This document shows positions 22,981-30,775 of a DNA stretch of 39,939 nucleotides, in pieces (the stretch's first letter is position 1; each line of letters starts with the position of its first letter). A program made the translations under genes and the position numbers. The notes beneath the pieces were generated by a model. That model had not been told where the DNA came from. It worked only from the letters and a program-made list of their open reading frames with translations, and did not search any database. This DNA is from an uncultured Anaerolineae bacterium. Its GTDB lineage: Bacteria; Chloroflexota; Anaerolineae; Anaerolineales; Villigracilaceae. Where the stretch lies: contig CAIMZS010000397.1 in NCBI GenBank assembly GCA_903846015.1, forward strand, positions 1-39,939. Direction: 5' to 3'.

Positions 22981-24546
22981 ATGTCCCGGCCAACACTTGA
23001 AGGACAAACCATCGGTAAGTATCGCGTGCTTGAAGCACTCGGACGTGGAGGCATGGCGCAGGTCTACCGGGCCTACCATGCCCAGCTCAACCGTTACGCA
23101 GCCATCAAGGTGCTGCGGTCTGACCTGGTGGAAGATGATGAATTCAAGACACGCTTTCAACGCGAAGCGCGCCTTATCGCCGGTCTGCGTCATCACAACA
23201 TCGTCCATGTGTTTGATTTTGACCAACAGGATGATCTCTTTTACATGGTCATGGAACTGCTGGAAGGCGACAGCTTGCGCGATCGCTTGATAAAATACCG
23301 CGCAAATGGCAGCCGCATGCCCCTACCCGAAGTCAACCGCATCATGAAAGATGTGCTGGAGGGGCTGGGCTACGCTCACAGCCAGGGTCTGGTCCACCGT
23401 GATATCAAGCCAGCCAACATCATGCTGACAAGTCGTGACGAAGCAGTGGTGACTGATTTTGGCATTGCTCAAATCATTGGAGGTACTCAGCAGACCGTCT
23501 CTGGGGCACTGATGGGCACACTCAGTTATATGGCCCCGGAACAGGGCCTGCAAGGAGTTTGCGACAGGCGCAGCGATGTGTACTCATTAGGGATCGTATT
23601 CTATGAGATGTTGACGGGGTTTACACCCTTCGATGGTGACACTCCCCTGGCAATCCTGATGAAACATCTGAACGACCCCCTGCCCCTGCCGCGTCAGGTC
23701 GATCCTTCGCTGCCGCTATCGCTGGAACGCATTTGTATTAAAGCGCTGGCCAAAGACCCGGCTGACCGGTACCAGAACTGCCCCGAAATGGCCGCCGCCC
23801 TGGCCCAAATCAGCCCTGAAGATTTGTCCGATGGCAAGCGCACTGCGGTCAGTGACCCGAACGAATATGATTCCAAAGCAGTCTTCTCAGGAACTTCCCG
23901 GCAAAAAATCACAGATCTGCGCCGCGCCAACCAGGATACTGACCCGGACCTGGCTCCGTCCCGACCAGTTATAGACGGGAGCGCTGATCCCATCGCGCCT
24001 GAGCACTCCAACCGCCTGCTGCGCCAGCTTGACCGGCCCTTGAACGTCACCAGCTCCATACTGGGAAGCCTGGGTTTGATCCTTTTTATCAATTTTTGCG
24101 CAACCATGATCGCGACCACCTCCGCGCAAAACATTTATGCGCGCGGCTGGCCGTTTGAACTTTTCCTGTTAGCCGGGTTCCTGTCTGTATTAATGTGGTC
24201 AGTGGAAACGCATTGGCTGCTGATCCCCATCGGCATCATCTTTGGAAATGCAGTTTTACTAGCTTACTCCACCCTCAGCGGACGCTGGGGCGACTGGGCT
24301 TTCCTGTGGATGTTGGAACCGCTCATCATCGGTCTGGCAGTTATCATTCCAATCCGCTATTCCATGAAAAAAGAAATCACACCGAATAATCTAAAGTCGA
24401 TTGACTTGTTAACAGGGTTGTCCGGAGCCAAACCGCAATCCGTGGCGCGCGTGGGCGGGGCGCTGTGGGGCTTGATATGTATTTTGCTGGCCTGCGCCAC
24501 CTGCCTGATCTCGTTGGCTGCGGGCCTGCTGCCGCCAATTCACTGA
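22981..24546 (+). CDS. Eukaryotic-type Ser/Thr protein kinase with C-terminal membrane helices
   Basis: 521 aa; ATG preceded by GGAGA. The kinase domain spans about residues 12-275: glycine loop LGRGGMAQVY, ATP lysine K43 in AAIKVL, alpha-C glutamate in 'FQREARLIAGL', catalytic 'HRDIKPANIML' (D141), DFG at 159-161, 'GTLSYMAPEQ' activation segment and 'SDVYSLGIVFYEMLTGFTPF'. All active-site residues are present, so it should be active. A linker (about 275-345) with many Ser/Thr precedes four or so hydrophobic helices instead of the PASTA repeats found in other bacterial kinases. So the kinase is at the N-terminus and faces the cytoplasm, while the membrane part is C-terminal. The neighbouring FHA-winged-helix protein is a plausible partner. 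Confidence 0.92.
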   Translation: MSRPTLEGQTIGKYRVLEALGRGGMAQVYRAYHAQLNRYAAIKVLRSDLVEDDEFKTRFQREARLIAGLRHHNIVHVFDFDQQDDLFYMVMELLEGDSLRDRLIKYRANGSRMPLPEVNRIMKDVLEGLGYAHSQGLVHRDIKPANIMLTSRDEAVVTDFGIAQIIGGTQQTVSGALMGTLSYMAPEQGLQGVCDRRSDVYSLGIVFYEMLTGFTPFDGDTPLAILMKHLNDPLPLPRQVDPSLPLSLERICIKALAKDPADRYQNCPEMAAALAQISPEDLSDGKRTAVSDPNEYDSKAVFSGTSRQKITDLRRANQDTDPDLAPSRPVIDGSADPIAPEHSNRLLRQLDRPLNVTSSILGSLGLILFINFCATMIATTSAQNIYARGWPFELFLLAGFLSVLMWSVETHWLLIPIGIIFGNAVLLAYSTLSGRWGDWAFLWMLEPLIIGLAVIIPIRYSMKKEITPNNLKSIDLLTGLSGAKPQSVARVGGALWGLICILLACATCLISLAAGLLPPIH

Positions 24547-24644
24547 CCACCGCACCCCGTACCCCACGCAAAAACTGGGGCTATGTCGCAAAGAGCGCGG
24601 CCGTTGGCCTTTTGATGTATTACAACACGTAGCTGGAGGTGAGT

Positions 24645-25355
24645 ATGAAACCTGATCGAACTATTTTCCTGGTGATCGGCCTTGGATTGATTGGCATCGG
24701 GGCACTGAGCTTTGCCGGAAACATGATCCTGCAAATGGAGGCGTGGCGATTGTGGCCAATTGTCGTCATCCTGTTCGGCCTGGGGCTGACTGCCCCAGGA
24801 TTATGGGGATTCAAACGGCGCGGTCTTGGCTCGTTTTTTATTCCCGGAATCCCGGTATTGACAACCGGCATCATCCTGTTGGTTGCCAGCCTGCTCAACC
24901 GTCCAGGGGTGTGGGCGGCGGCCTGGCCGTTTGAAGTGACCGGGCTGGCGTTCGGCTTTGTGCTGGCCGCCATCTTTATGCGACTGCCTGCACTGGCCAT
25001 TCCAGCCTTTATCCTGGGGGCCAATGGCATACTGCTGGTCTTTTGCAACCTGACCGGGCTCTGGCAGGCCTGGGTGCTGCTCTGGCCAATCGAACCACTA
25101 TCGGTGGGGCTTGGACTGCTTGTTCTGGCATTCTTCAAAAAATCTTCCGGAACCCGCGTTGCAGCAGTGGTATTGTTCTTCGTTGCCGGGGCAGGTTTCT
25201 TTGCAATGTCGTTTATCAGCATCTTCAACGCAACCATTCTGCGACTTGGCGCCCCGCTCATGTTGGTACTCACCGGCATCCTTTTAGCCGGGCTGAGCTT
25301 CTTCAAGAAAACGCCTGAAGCCGTCAGCGCCCCACCAGAACCACCAGTAGAATAA
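24645..25355 (+). CDS. Polytopic membrane protein of unknown function
   Basis: 236 aa from the ATG at 24645, which has GGAGG 6 nt upstream. There are seven or so hydrophobic helices. 'TIFLVIGLGLIGIGALSFAG', 'AWRLWPIVVILFGLGLTAPG' and 'AWVLLWPIEPLSVGLGLLVL' repeat a W-P-I/L pattern, pointing to internally repeated LiaF/DUF5668-like units. The C-terminus is short, acidic and proline rich (EAVSAPPEPPVE). It lies 98 bp after the kinase gene on the same strand and shares the phrase 'W-P' and 'EPL' motif with the kinase's membrane part ('WMLEPLIIGLAVIIPI'), hinting at a common origin of these helices. It ends at a strong terminator. Confidence 0.7.
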   Translation: MKPDRTIFLVIGLGLIGIGALSFAGNMILQMEAWRLWPIVVILFGLGLTAPGLWGFKRRGLGSFFIPGIPVLTTGIILLVASLLNRPGVWAAAWPFEVTGLAFGFVLAAIFMRLPALAIPAFILGANGILLVFCNLTGLWQAWVLLWPIEPLSVGLGLLVLAFFKKSSGTRVAAVVLFFVAGAGFFAMSFISIFNATILRLGAPLMLVLTGILLAGLSFFKKTPEAVSAPPEPPVE

Positions 25356-25370
25356 GCAAGCCAAACAAAA

Positions 25371-25405
25371 GCCCCCCACTAAGATGAAGTGGGGGGCTTT
25401 TTGAT
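25371..25405. terminator. Bidirectional intrinsic terminator
   Basis: A perfect GCCCCCCACT / AGTGGGGGGC stem is flanked by AAAA on the left and TTTTT on the right. It therefore works for both the plus-strand membrane-protein gene and the minus-strand TPR gene, which converge here. Confidence 0.92.
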
Positions 25406-25409
25406 TTCT

Positions 25410-27722
25410 TTACATCTGGGCCAATAAAATACGATATTCTTCAATATTGGGCGGATTCATTGCAATAATCTGCTTGATTACCCTGGCAACGCCTTCCTTA
25501 TCACCACTTTCCATCAGCTTCTCCCCGAGTGCATCCAACCTGGTGATGGCTTCGGCAGTCTTGCCATCCTTGTGCAGCTGATCAGCCAGAATACGATGAA
25601 TCATGGTCTGATCATTATGTTCTTCGAGAAGTTTTTGAAGAAAAGGAATAATCTCCTCGCGTTTGTTGCTCTCAAGGTAAGCAACAAACGACTCCAGTTC
25701 AGCCTGGGCCTGCGGCACCTGGGCCAGGCGCAAGTTTAATTCAATCAAACTTTCACGGACGCTGGAATCGCCGGGGTTGAGAGTGCGTATCTGCTCGAAA
25801 ACACGCATCGCCTGGCGCCAATCGAGTCGCTGCATATCAATATCTGCCATGGACTTAAGGATTTTAACATTCCAATCACGATTGGAATTTGACTGACCAG
25901 CCAGGCGTAAAGCGGTCGTATAAGACTTACGCGCCATATCCAACTCAGCCAACCGGTAGTAAATATCAGCCATATCCATATATTCGCCAATAGCCTGATC
26001 AACCTCACCACGCGCGGTCAGTTGATCAATCAAGCGGCTACGAGAGACCAGATCCATGGGAGAAAGCTGGATGACGCGCTTGAGAATGGCTGTGGCCTGG
26101 GCCCCTTCCCCGCGCACACTGTAAGAATTGGCAATCGTGTTGAACTTGGTAATTGCATCCGGCGTGCGTCCCTCACGGATAAGCAGTTCGCCTATCAGGA
26201 TATGCAGAGGCAAGTAGGTGGGCGCATATAAAAGTGTATGAAAGGCTTCATCCATCGCGGAGCGCAGGAAATTGGCGCGGGCCAGTTCGTTGACCGTCTT
26301 CATGGCCTCAATAACCTGGCTGGATTGAGCCTGGATGATAATCTCAGCGATCGGCAAGACCTGACCATCACCCGCTGACATTTCATCACGCATCTTAAGC
26401 AGGTGCTGGCGCCAATTAACACGCACCAACATTTCTTCAACATTGTCACATAGTTTAACTTGAGCCTGGACATCATTATCACGCCCGACTGATTCGATCA
26501 AAGGCTCATACAACTGGCGAACCACATCGGCCTGGTCAGGTGCCACAATGGATATATCCGCAATTTTGAGGGCTTCAAGGTATTCAGAGGCAGCCTGTTT
26601 GACACGATTAAGACCGCGCAGAACCTTCCCACTCAATAAACGCGCCGCCAGATCATAATCATTGTGTTTGACACACTGCTGGAGCCTGCGAAGGGCATTT
26701 TCTTGCTGGGCTGTTTTAGAGAGCATCAGACCCAGATCAAAAAATATTGCCGGGTGCGCAAAGCCAGCTTCGATGGCATGCTCCAATTCTTCGATGGCTA
26801 CACCCTCGTTCTCCTTGGTCTGGGCATCGATGGCCTCGCTGAGATGCAGCAGGATGCGGGTATGTTCAGACTGGCCGATGTTAATCTGGGCAATATCTCT
26901 GACGATGGCGGCCAGACCACGCCGGGCAACCGCATCACCGCTATCATCTTCCATATCAAAAAGCACATCTGCAAAAACCTTTAATGCCTTCTGACGCGAC
27001 TCTATAATAGGATCAGGGCTCGATTTGCTCAACAAATCAAGAACAGGTGCAGCGGGGGGATTCAGTTCTCTCACCTGAGCCATGCGCAGCGGACCGGTGC
27101 CACCCTTGGGACGCATCGGTCTGGGGAGCATTCGACCAGATCTGATTAAACTCAGAGCCTGGCGCAGTTCAGCACTTTCGGGATCCAGCTGCGCAGCATG
27201 TTGCAAAATTTCAAAGGCCTTTTGCGGGGTGCCGCCATTTTGCAGAATGCTGGCGAGCGCAATGAACTCGGCGATGGCTTGACGAGTCTGACCAGTCTTT
27301 TCATGAATAAGCGCCAGGCGCGAACGCGCCTGGATATTCTCCGGTTTTAGCTGAATCACGCTCAACCAGTTTTCAAGTGCTTTATCCAAATCACGGATTT
27401 TTAAATATAGCTCAGCGGCATGCAGCGCAGACTGAACGGCATCGTTAAGATTCCCCAGTCGTTCATTAATCTGCGCGATCTTTTCAAAGGGAATGGGATC
27501 TTCAGGACTGACCCTGGCAGCATGAATATAAGCCTTTAAAGCGGCATCAAAACGCTGCAGTTGGTATTGCGCCAGGGCATAACTATTGAGTGCCTTGGCG
27601 CTCTCCGGAAATTCGGCCAGGGCCTTTAAATAGGCCTTTGCGGCTTCATCCCAGTTTTGATCCCAGGCCGCCGAATGGCCCTCATTCATCGCTTTCTGAA
27701 AAACATCTTCACGTCCAGCCAT
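25410..27722 (-). CDS. Tetratricopeptide-repeat protein, 770 aa
   Basis: Soluble helical-repeat protein with no signal peptide or membrane helix. TPR units are visible at the N-terminus ('WDEAAKAYLKALAEFPESAK' plus ALNSYALAQYQLQRFDAALK), around residues 110-190, 300-390 and 500-740 ('AITKFNTIANSYSVRGEG', 'AIGEYMDMADIYYRLAELDM'). It is a scaffold or protein-interaction module; no catalytic domain is seen. It starts 10 bp after the polA stop with AAAGGTG as ribosome site, so it is almost certainly co-transcribed with polA, although a functional connection is not evident. Similar large TPR proteins are common in Chloroflexota. The frame is uninterrupted over all units. Confidence 0.85.
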   Translation of the reverse strand: MAGREDVFQKAMNEGHSAAWDQNWDEAAKAYLKALAEFPESAKALNSYALAQYQLQRFDAALKAYIHAARVSPEDPIPFEKIAQINERLGNLNDAVQSALHAAELYLKIRDLDKALENWLSVIQLKPENIQARSRLALIHEKTGQTRQAIAEFIALASILQNGGTPQKAFEILQHAAQLDPESAELRQALSLIRSGRMLPRPMRPKGGTGPLRMAQVRELNPPAAPVLDLLSKSSPDPIIESRQKALKVFADVLFDMEDDSGDAVARRGLAAIVRDIAQINIGQSEHTRILLHLSEAIDAQTKENEGVAIEELEHAIEAGFAHPAIFFDLGLMLSKTAQQENALRRLQQCVKHNDYDLAARLLSGKVLRGLNRVKQAASEYLEALKIADISIVAPDQADVVRQLYEPLIESVGRDNDVQAQVKLCDNVEEMLVRVNWRQHLLKMRDEMSAGDGQVLPIAEIIIQAQSSQVIEAMKTVNELARANFLRSAMDEAFHTLLYAPTYLPLHILIGELLIREGRTPDAITKFNTIANSYSVRGEGAQATAILKRVIQLSPMDLVSRSRLIDQLTARGEVDQAIGEYMDMADIYYRLAELDMARKSYTTALRLAGQSNSNRDWNVKILKSMADIDMQRLDWRQAMRVFEQIRTLNPGDSSVRESLIELNLRLAQVPQAQAELESFVAYLESNKREEIIPFLQKLLEEHNDQTMIHRILADQLHKDGKTAEAITRLDALGEKLMESGDKEGVARVIKQIIAMNPPNIEEYRILLAQM

Positions 27723-27732
27723 AATTCACCTT

Positions 27733-30684
27733 TCAGAGCAGCACTTGCATTGCGCCCCAGCTTTTTCCAGAACGAGCCTCGGTGGAGAGCGGGATATCCA
27801 ACGGATAGGCCGATTCCATCGTTTGCTGCACGATCCGGGCGGTCTGGATTAATTCAGATTGAGGGCATTCTATCACAATCTCGTCGTGTACCTGTAAGAG
27901 CATCTGACCTTTCAAACCAGCCTGCTTAAGCGCAGGTGAAATGGCCAGCATGGACAGCTTCATGATGTCAGCCGCGCTGCCCTGGATAGGCGCATTGATG
28001 GCCTCGCGTTCTTCACGGTTGCGCAATTGGGCATTCATCATGTTCTTGAGTGCAGGAAAATAACGCCTGCGCCCAAGCAAGGTCGTGACATAGCCCTGCT
28101 GAGATGCCAACCTGCGCGTGGCATCGAGGTAATCCTTGACGCCAGGAAAACGGGCGAAATAGGTCTTGACAAAGTTTTCAGCCTCGCCAAGGGTCAGATC
28201 AGTTGTGCGCATCAACCCAAACGGCGACATACCATAGATCAGCCCAAAGTTTATCGCCTTGGCGTGCCGGCGCATATCCTTGGTCACCCCAGACAATTCC
28301 TGTCCAAAAATAGCAGCAGCAGTACTGGTATGAATGTCCTGCCCGGAGCGAAAAGCATCCAGCATGGCTTCATCGCGAGCCATGAAAGCGACAAGGCGTA
28401 GTTCCACCTGGGAATAGTCCACTGAGAGCAATACATTATCTTCATCAGCAATAAAACCATTGCGAACACGGCGCCCGATTTCGGTACGGATGGGTATATT
28501 TTGAAGATTGGGATTGTTCGATGAGAGCCGGCCTGTGACAGCGCCAGCCTGGCTGTAAGAGGTATGCACCCGCCCAGTATTGGCATCAACCGCAGCGGGC
28601 AGCGCATCCACATAGGTGGATTTCAACTTGGAAAGCTCGCGGTGTTCCAGGATCAGATCCACAACAGCATGCTGACCTCGCAATTCATCGAGCACATCGG
28701 CCGATGTGGAAAAATGGCCGCTGGCAGTTTTGCGGCCGCGGTTCGGAGGAATCAGCATCAACCGGTTGAAGAGCACTTCCGATAACTGCTGGGTGGAATT
28801 AATGTTAAAGGGTTTACCCACCTGCTCAAAGATCCGTAATTCCAGCGAAGCCAGGTTGGTGGTTAATTCCTTTGAAAAAGCGTGGAAAAAATCCAGATCC
28901 AGGCGCACACCCACCAATTCCATACCTGCCAATACGCTGACCAGCGGCATTTCAATCTCATCCATAAGCCTTTCCAGGCTGTCACGCTTGATCTCGAACT
29001 TCAGTTGTGGCATCAGCCGCAGACAGGTCTCTGCATCTGCGACAGCATACGGAGCAGCCGCATCGATCGGCACCTGGGCCATTGTTATCTGGTTTTTACC
29101 CTTGCCAATCAATTCTTCGATGTGGGTCATCTCCTCGCCAAGACGACTGAGCACCAGGTTCTTTAGACCCAGGTTATGCGAGTTGGGATCAAGCAGCCAT
29201 TCGGCCAGCATGGTATCGAATGAGAGCGGCGATACCATCAGCCCATGACGAGTCAGAATAACATAGTCATACTTAACATTATGACCAATTTTTTGAATGG
29301 AAGGGTTGGTAAGCGGCCCAGTCAGGGCATCCACAACTTGCTTAAGCGGCAGATTACGCGCACTTGGGACGAAACCCTGCCCCCCCACCCCAAAAGAACC
29401 TGTGGGCATGGGTTCAAGATGACCGATGGGAATATACCAACCAGAGCCAGCTCTGATGGCAAGCGATATCCCCACCAGCGCAGCCTGCATTTCATCAGTC
29501 GATGTCGTTTCAGTATCGAAGGAAATGATGGCAGCCTGATTAAGCTCGTCGACCAGCTTCTCCAGCTTTTCGGCGGTATCCACAACAAAAGCCTGCGGGC
29601 CTGTCACCAGTGTAGTTATCTGGGAAATTGAATCCGGAGAATGAGCGGATGAATCGCCACGGCCAATGTTGGTTTGTTGGGGCAGCCTGGTTACATCCAT
29701 ATCGAACAAGGAAAGCTGACCGGCCATCCCACCAGAGTCTGCTGGGGCCGGCCTGGACACCGGGCCGGATAAATCATGCTGTTTCACAGACCCACCGCCG
29801 GGCAGCGCAGCCACCCTGGGAATCAGTGTGCGGAATTCCAATTCGCGGAACAACTTTTCAACAGCCGAAACGTCAAATTGGTCAGCGCGGGCATGTTCCA
29901 AATCCAGCCGGATAGGCAGATCAGTATGAATAAGTGCCAGATCACGGCTCAGGTAAGCCATTTCACGGTTTTCTTCAAGCTTTACCCGTATTTTGGGAGC
30001 AACCTGATCGAGATGAGCATAAATATCATCAAGCGAAGAAAACTTCTCGAACAGTGCTTGGGCGGTTTTCTCACCCACACCTTTTACGCCCGGGATATTA
30101 TCGGATGTATCCCCAACCAGCGCCTTGTAGTCGACAACCAGGCTGGCCGGAACACCAAATTTCGTGCGTACATCATCATCCGTGACAAAATCTTTCGCAT
30201 CTGCCAGCTTGCCACCCTCGGGCAGGTTGACAATAATATGGTTACCCACAAGCTGAAGAAGGTCACGGTCACCGGTAATAATTTTGACGCCCAGGCCCTG
30301 AGCGGCAGCCTGTTTTGCGATCGAGCCGAGCACATCATCTGCTTCGAAGCCTTCCATCTCCAGGCGAGGGATGTTAAAAGCATCCACCATCTGGCGGATG
30401 CGCTCGATCTGCGGGCGAAGATCATCCGGCATCTTGGCACGGGTAGCCTTATATGCCGGGAAAAGTTCGTCACGAAAGGTTTTGCCCGTATCAAAAGCGA
30501 CAGCGATATATTCCGGCCGGTCATTTTCCAACAAACGCATCAGCACGGTAGCAAAACCGAATATACCTGCCGTTGGCTCCCCACTGGATGTCTGCCAACG
30601 CGAACCAGTTGCGCCGCTGGTAAGCGCAAAGAAGGTACGATAAGCCAGCGCATGTCCATCAATCAAATAAAGTTTGGAAGGCAT
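27733..30684 (-). CDS. polA: DNA polymerase I
   Basis: 983 aa, full three-domain enzyme. The 5'-3' flap nuclease domain (1-300) has 'LYLIDGHALAYRTFFAL', 'GFEADDVLGSIAKQA' and 'KIITGDRDLLQLV' plus 'KALVGDTSDNIPGVKGVGEK'. The 3'-5' exonuclease domain (about 375-570) keeps its acidic residues: 'ISFDTETTSTD', 'IGHNVKYDYVIL' and 'PYAVADAETCLRL', so proofreading should be active. The polymerase domain has motif A 'LLSVDYSQVELRLVAF', motif B 'RRHAKAINFGLIYGMSPFGL' and motif C 'LLQVHDEIVIE'. It repairs DNA and removes RNA primers. TTGACC about 30 nt upstream of the start might be a -35 element, but no good -10 or ribosome site is visible. Confidence 0.97.
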   Translation of the reverse strand: MPSKLYLIDGHALAYRTFFALTSGATGSRWQTSSGEPTAGIFGFATVLMRLLENDRPEYIAVAFDTGKTFRDELFPAYKATRAKMPDDLRPQIERIRQMVDAFNIPRLEMEGFEADDVLGSIAKQAAAQGLGVKIITGDRDLLQLVGNHIIVNLPEGGKLADAKDFVTDDDVRTKFGVPASLVVDYKALVGDTSDNIPGVKGVGEKTAQALFEKFSSLDDIYAHLDQVAPKIRVKLEENREMAYLSRDLALIHTDLPIRLDLEHARADQFDVSAVEKLFRELEFRTLIPRVAALPGGGSVKQHDLSGPVSRPAPADSGGMAGQLSLFDMDVTRLPQQTNIGRGDSSAHSPDSISQITTLVTGPQAFVVDTAEKLEKLVDELNQAAIISFDTETTSTDEMQAALVGISLAIRAGSGWYIPIGHLEPMPTGSFGVGGQGFVPSARNLPLKQVVDALTGPLTNPSIQKIGHNVKYDYVILTRHGLMVSPLSFDTMLAEWLLDPNSHNLGLKNLVLSRLGEEMTHIEELIGKGKNQITMAQVPIDAAAPYAVADAETCLRLMPQLKFEIKRDSLERLMDEIEMPLVSVLAGMELVGVRLDLDFFHAFSKELTTNLASLELRIFEQVGKPFNINSTQQLSEVLFNRLMLIPPNRGRKTASGHFSTSADVLDELRGQHAVVDLILEHRELSKLKSTYVDALPAAVDANTGRVHTSYSQAGAVTGRLSSNNPNLQNIPIRTEIGRRVRNGFIADEDNVLLSVDYSQVELRLVAFMARDEAMLDAFRSGQDIHTSTAAAIFGQELSGVTKDMRRHAKAINFGLIYGMSPFGLMRTTDLTLGEAENFVKTYFARFPGVKDYLDATRRLASQQGYVTTLLGRRRYFPALKNMMNAQLRNREEREAINAPIQGSAADIMKLSMLAISPALKQAGLKGQMLLQVHDEIVIECPQSELIQTARIVQQTMESAYPLDIPLSTEARSGKSWGAMQVLL

Positions 30685-30722
30685 ACTAATAATTTACCAT
30701 AGAATTGCCCTGGTCAACTAAC

Positions 30723-30753
30723 AAAAAAGCCCGGCTGACAACCGCCGGGCTTT
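30723..30753 (-). terminator. Intrinsic terminator between the receiver/Y1-like gene and polA
   Basis: On the minus strand AAAGCCCGGC-loop-GCCGGGCTTTTTTG forms a 10-bp stem followed by six T. It terminates the 669-aa gene and separates it from polA. Confidence 0.9.
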
Positions 30754-30775
30754 CGGAATAAACCGGGACTAATTT

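Noticed and set aside
29776-30702. Plus-strand open frame of 308 codons
   Set aside because: Antisense shadow of polA, whose full domain set is intact on the minus strand.
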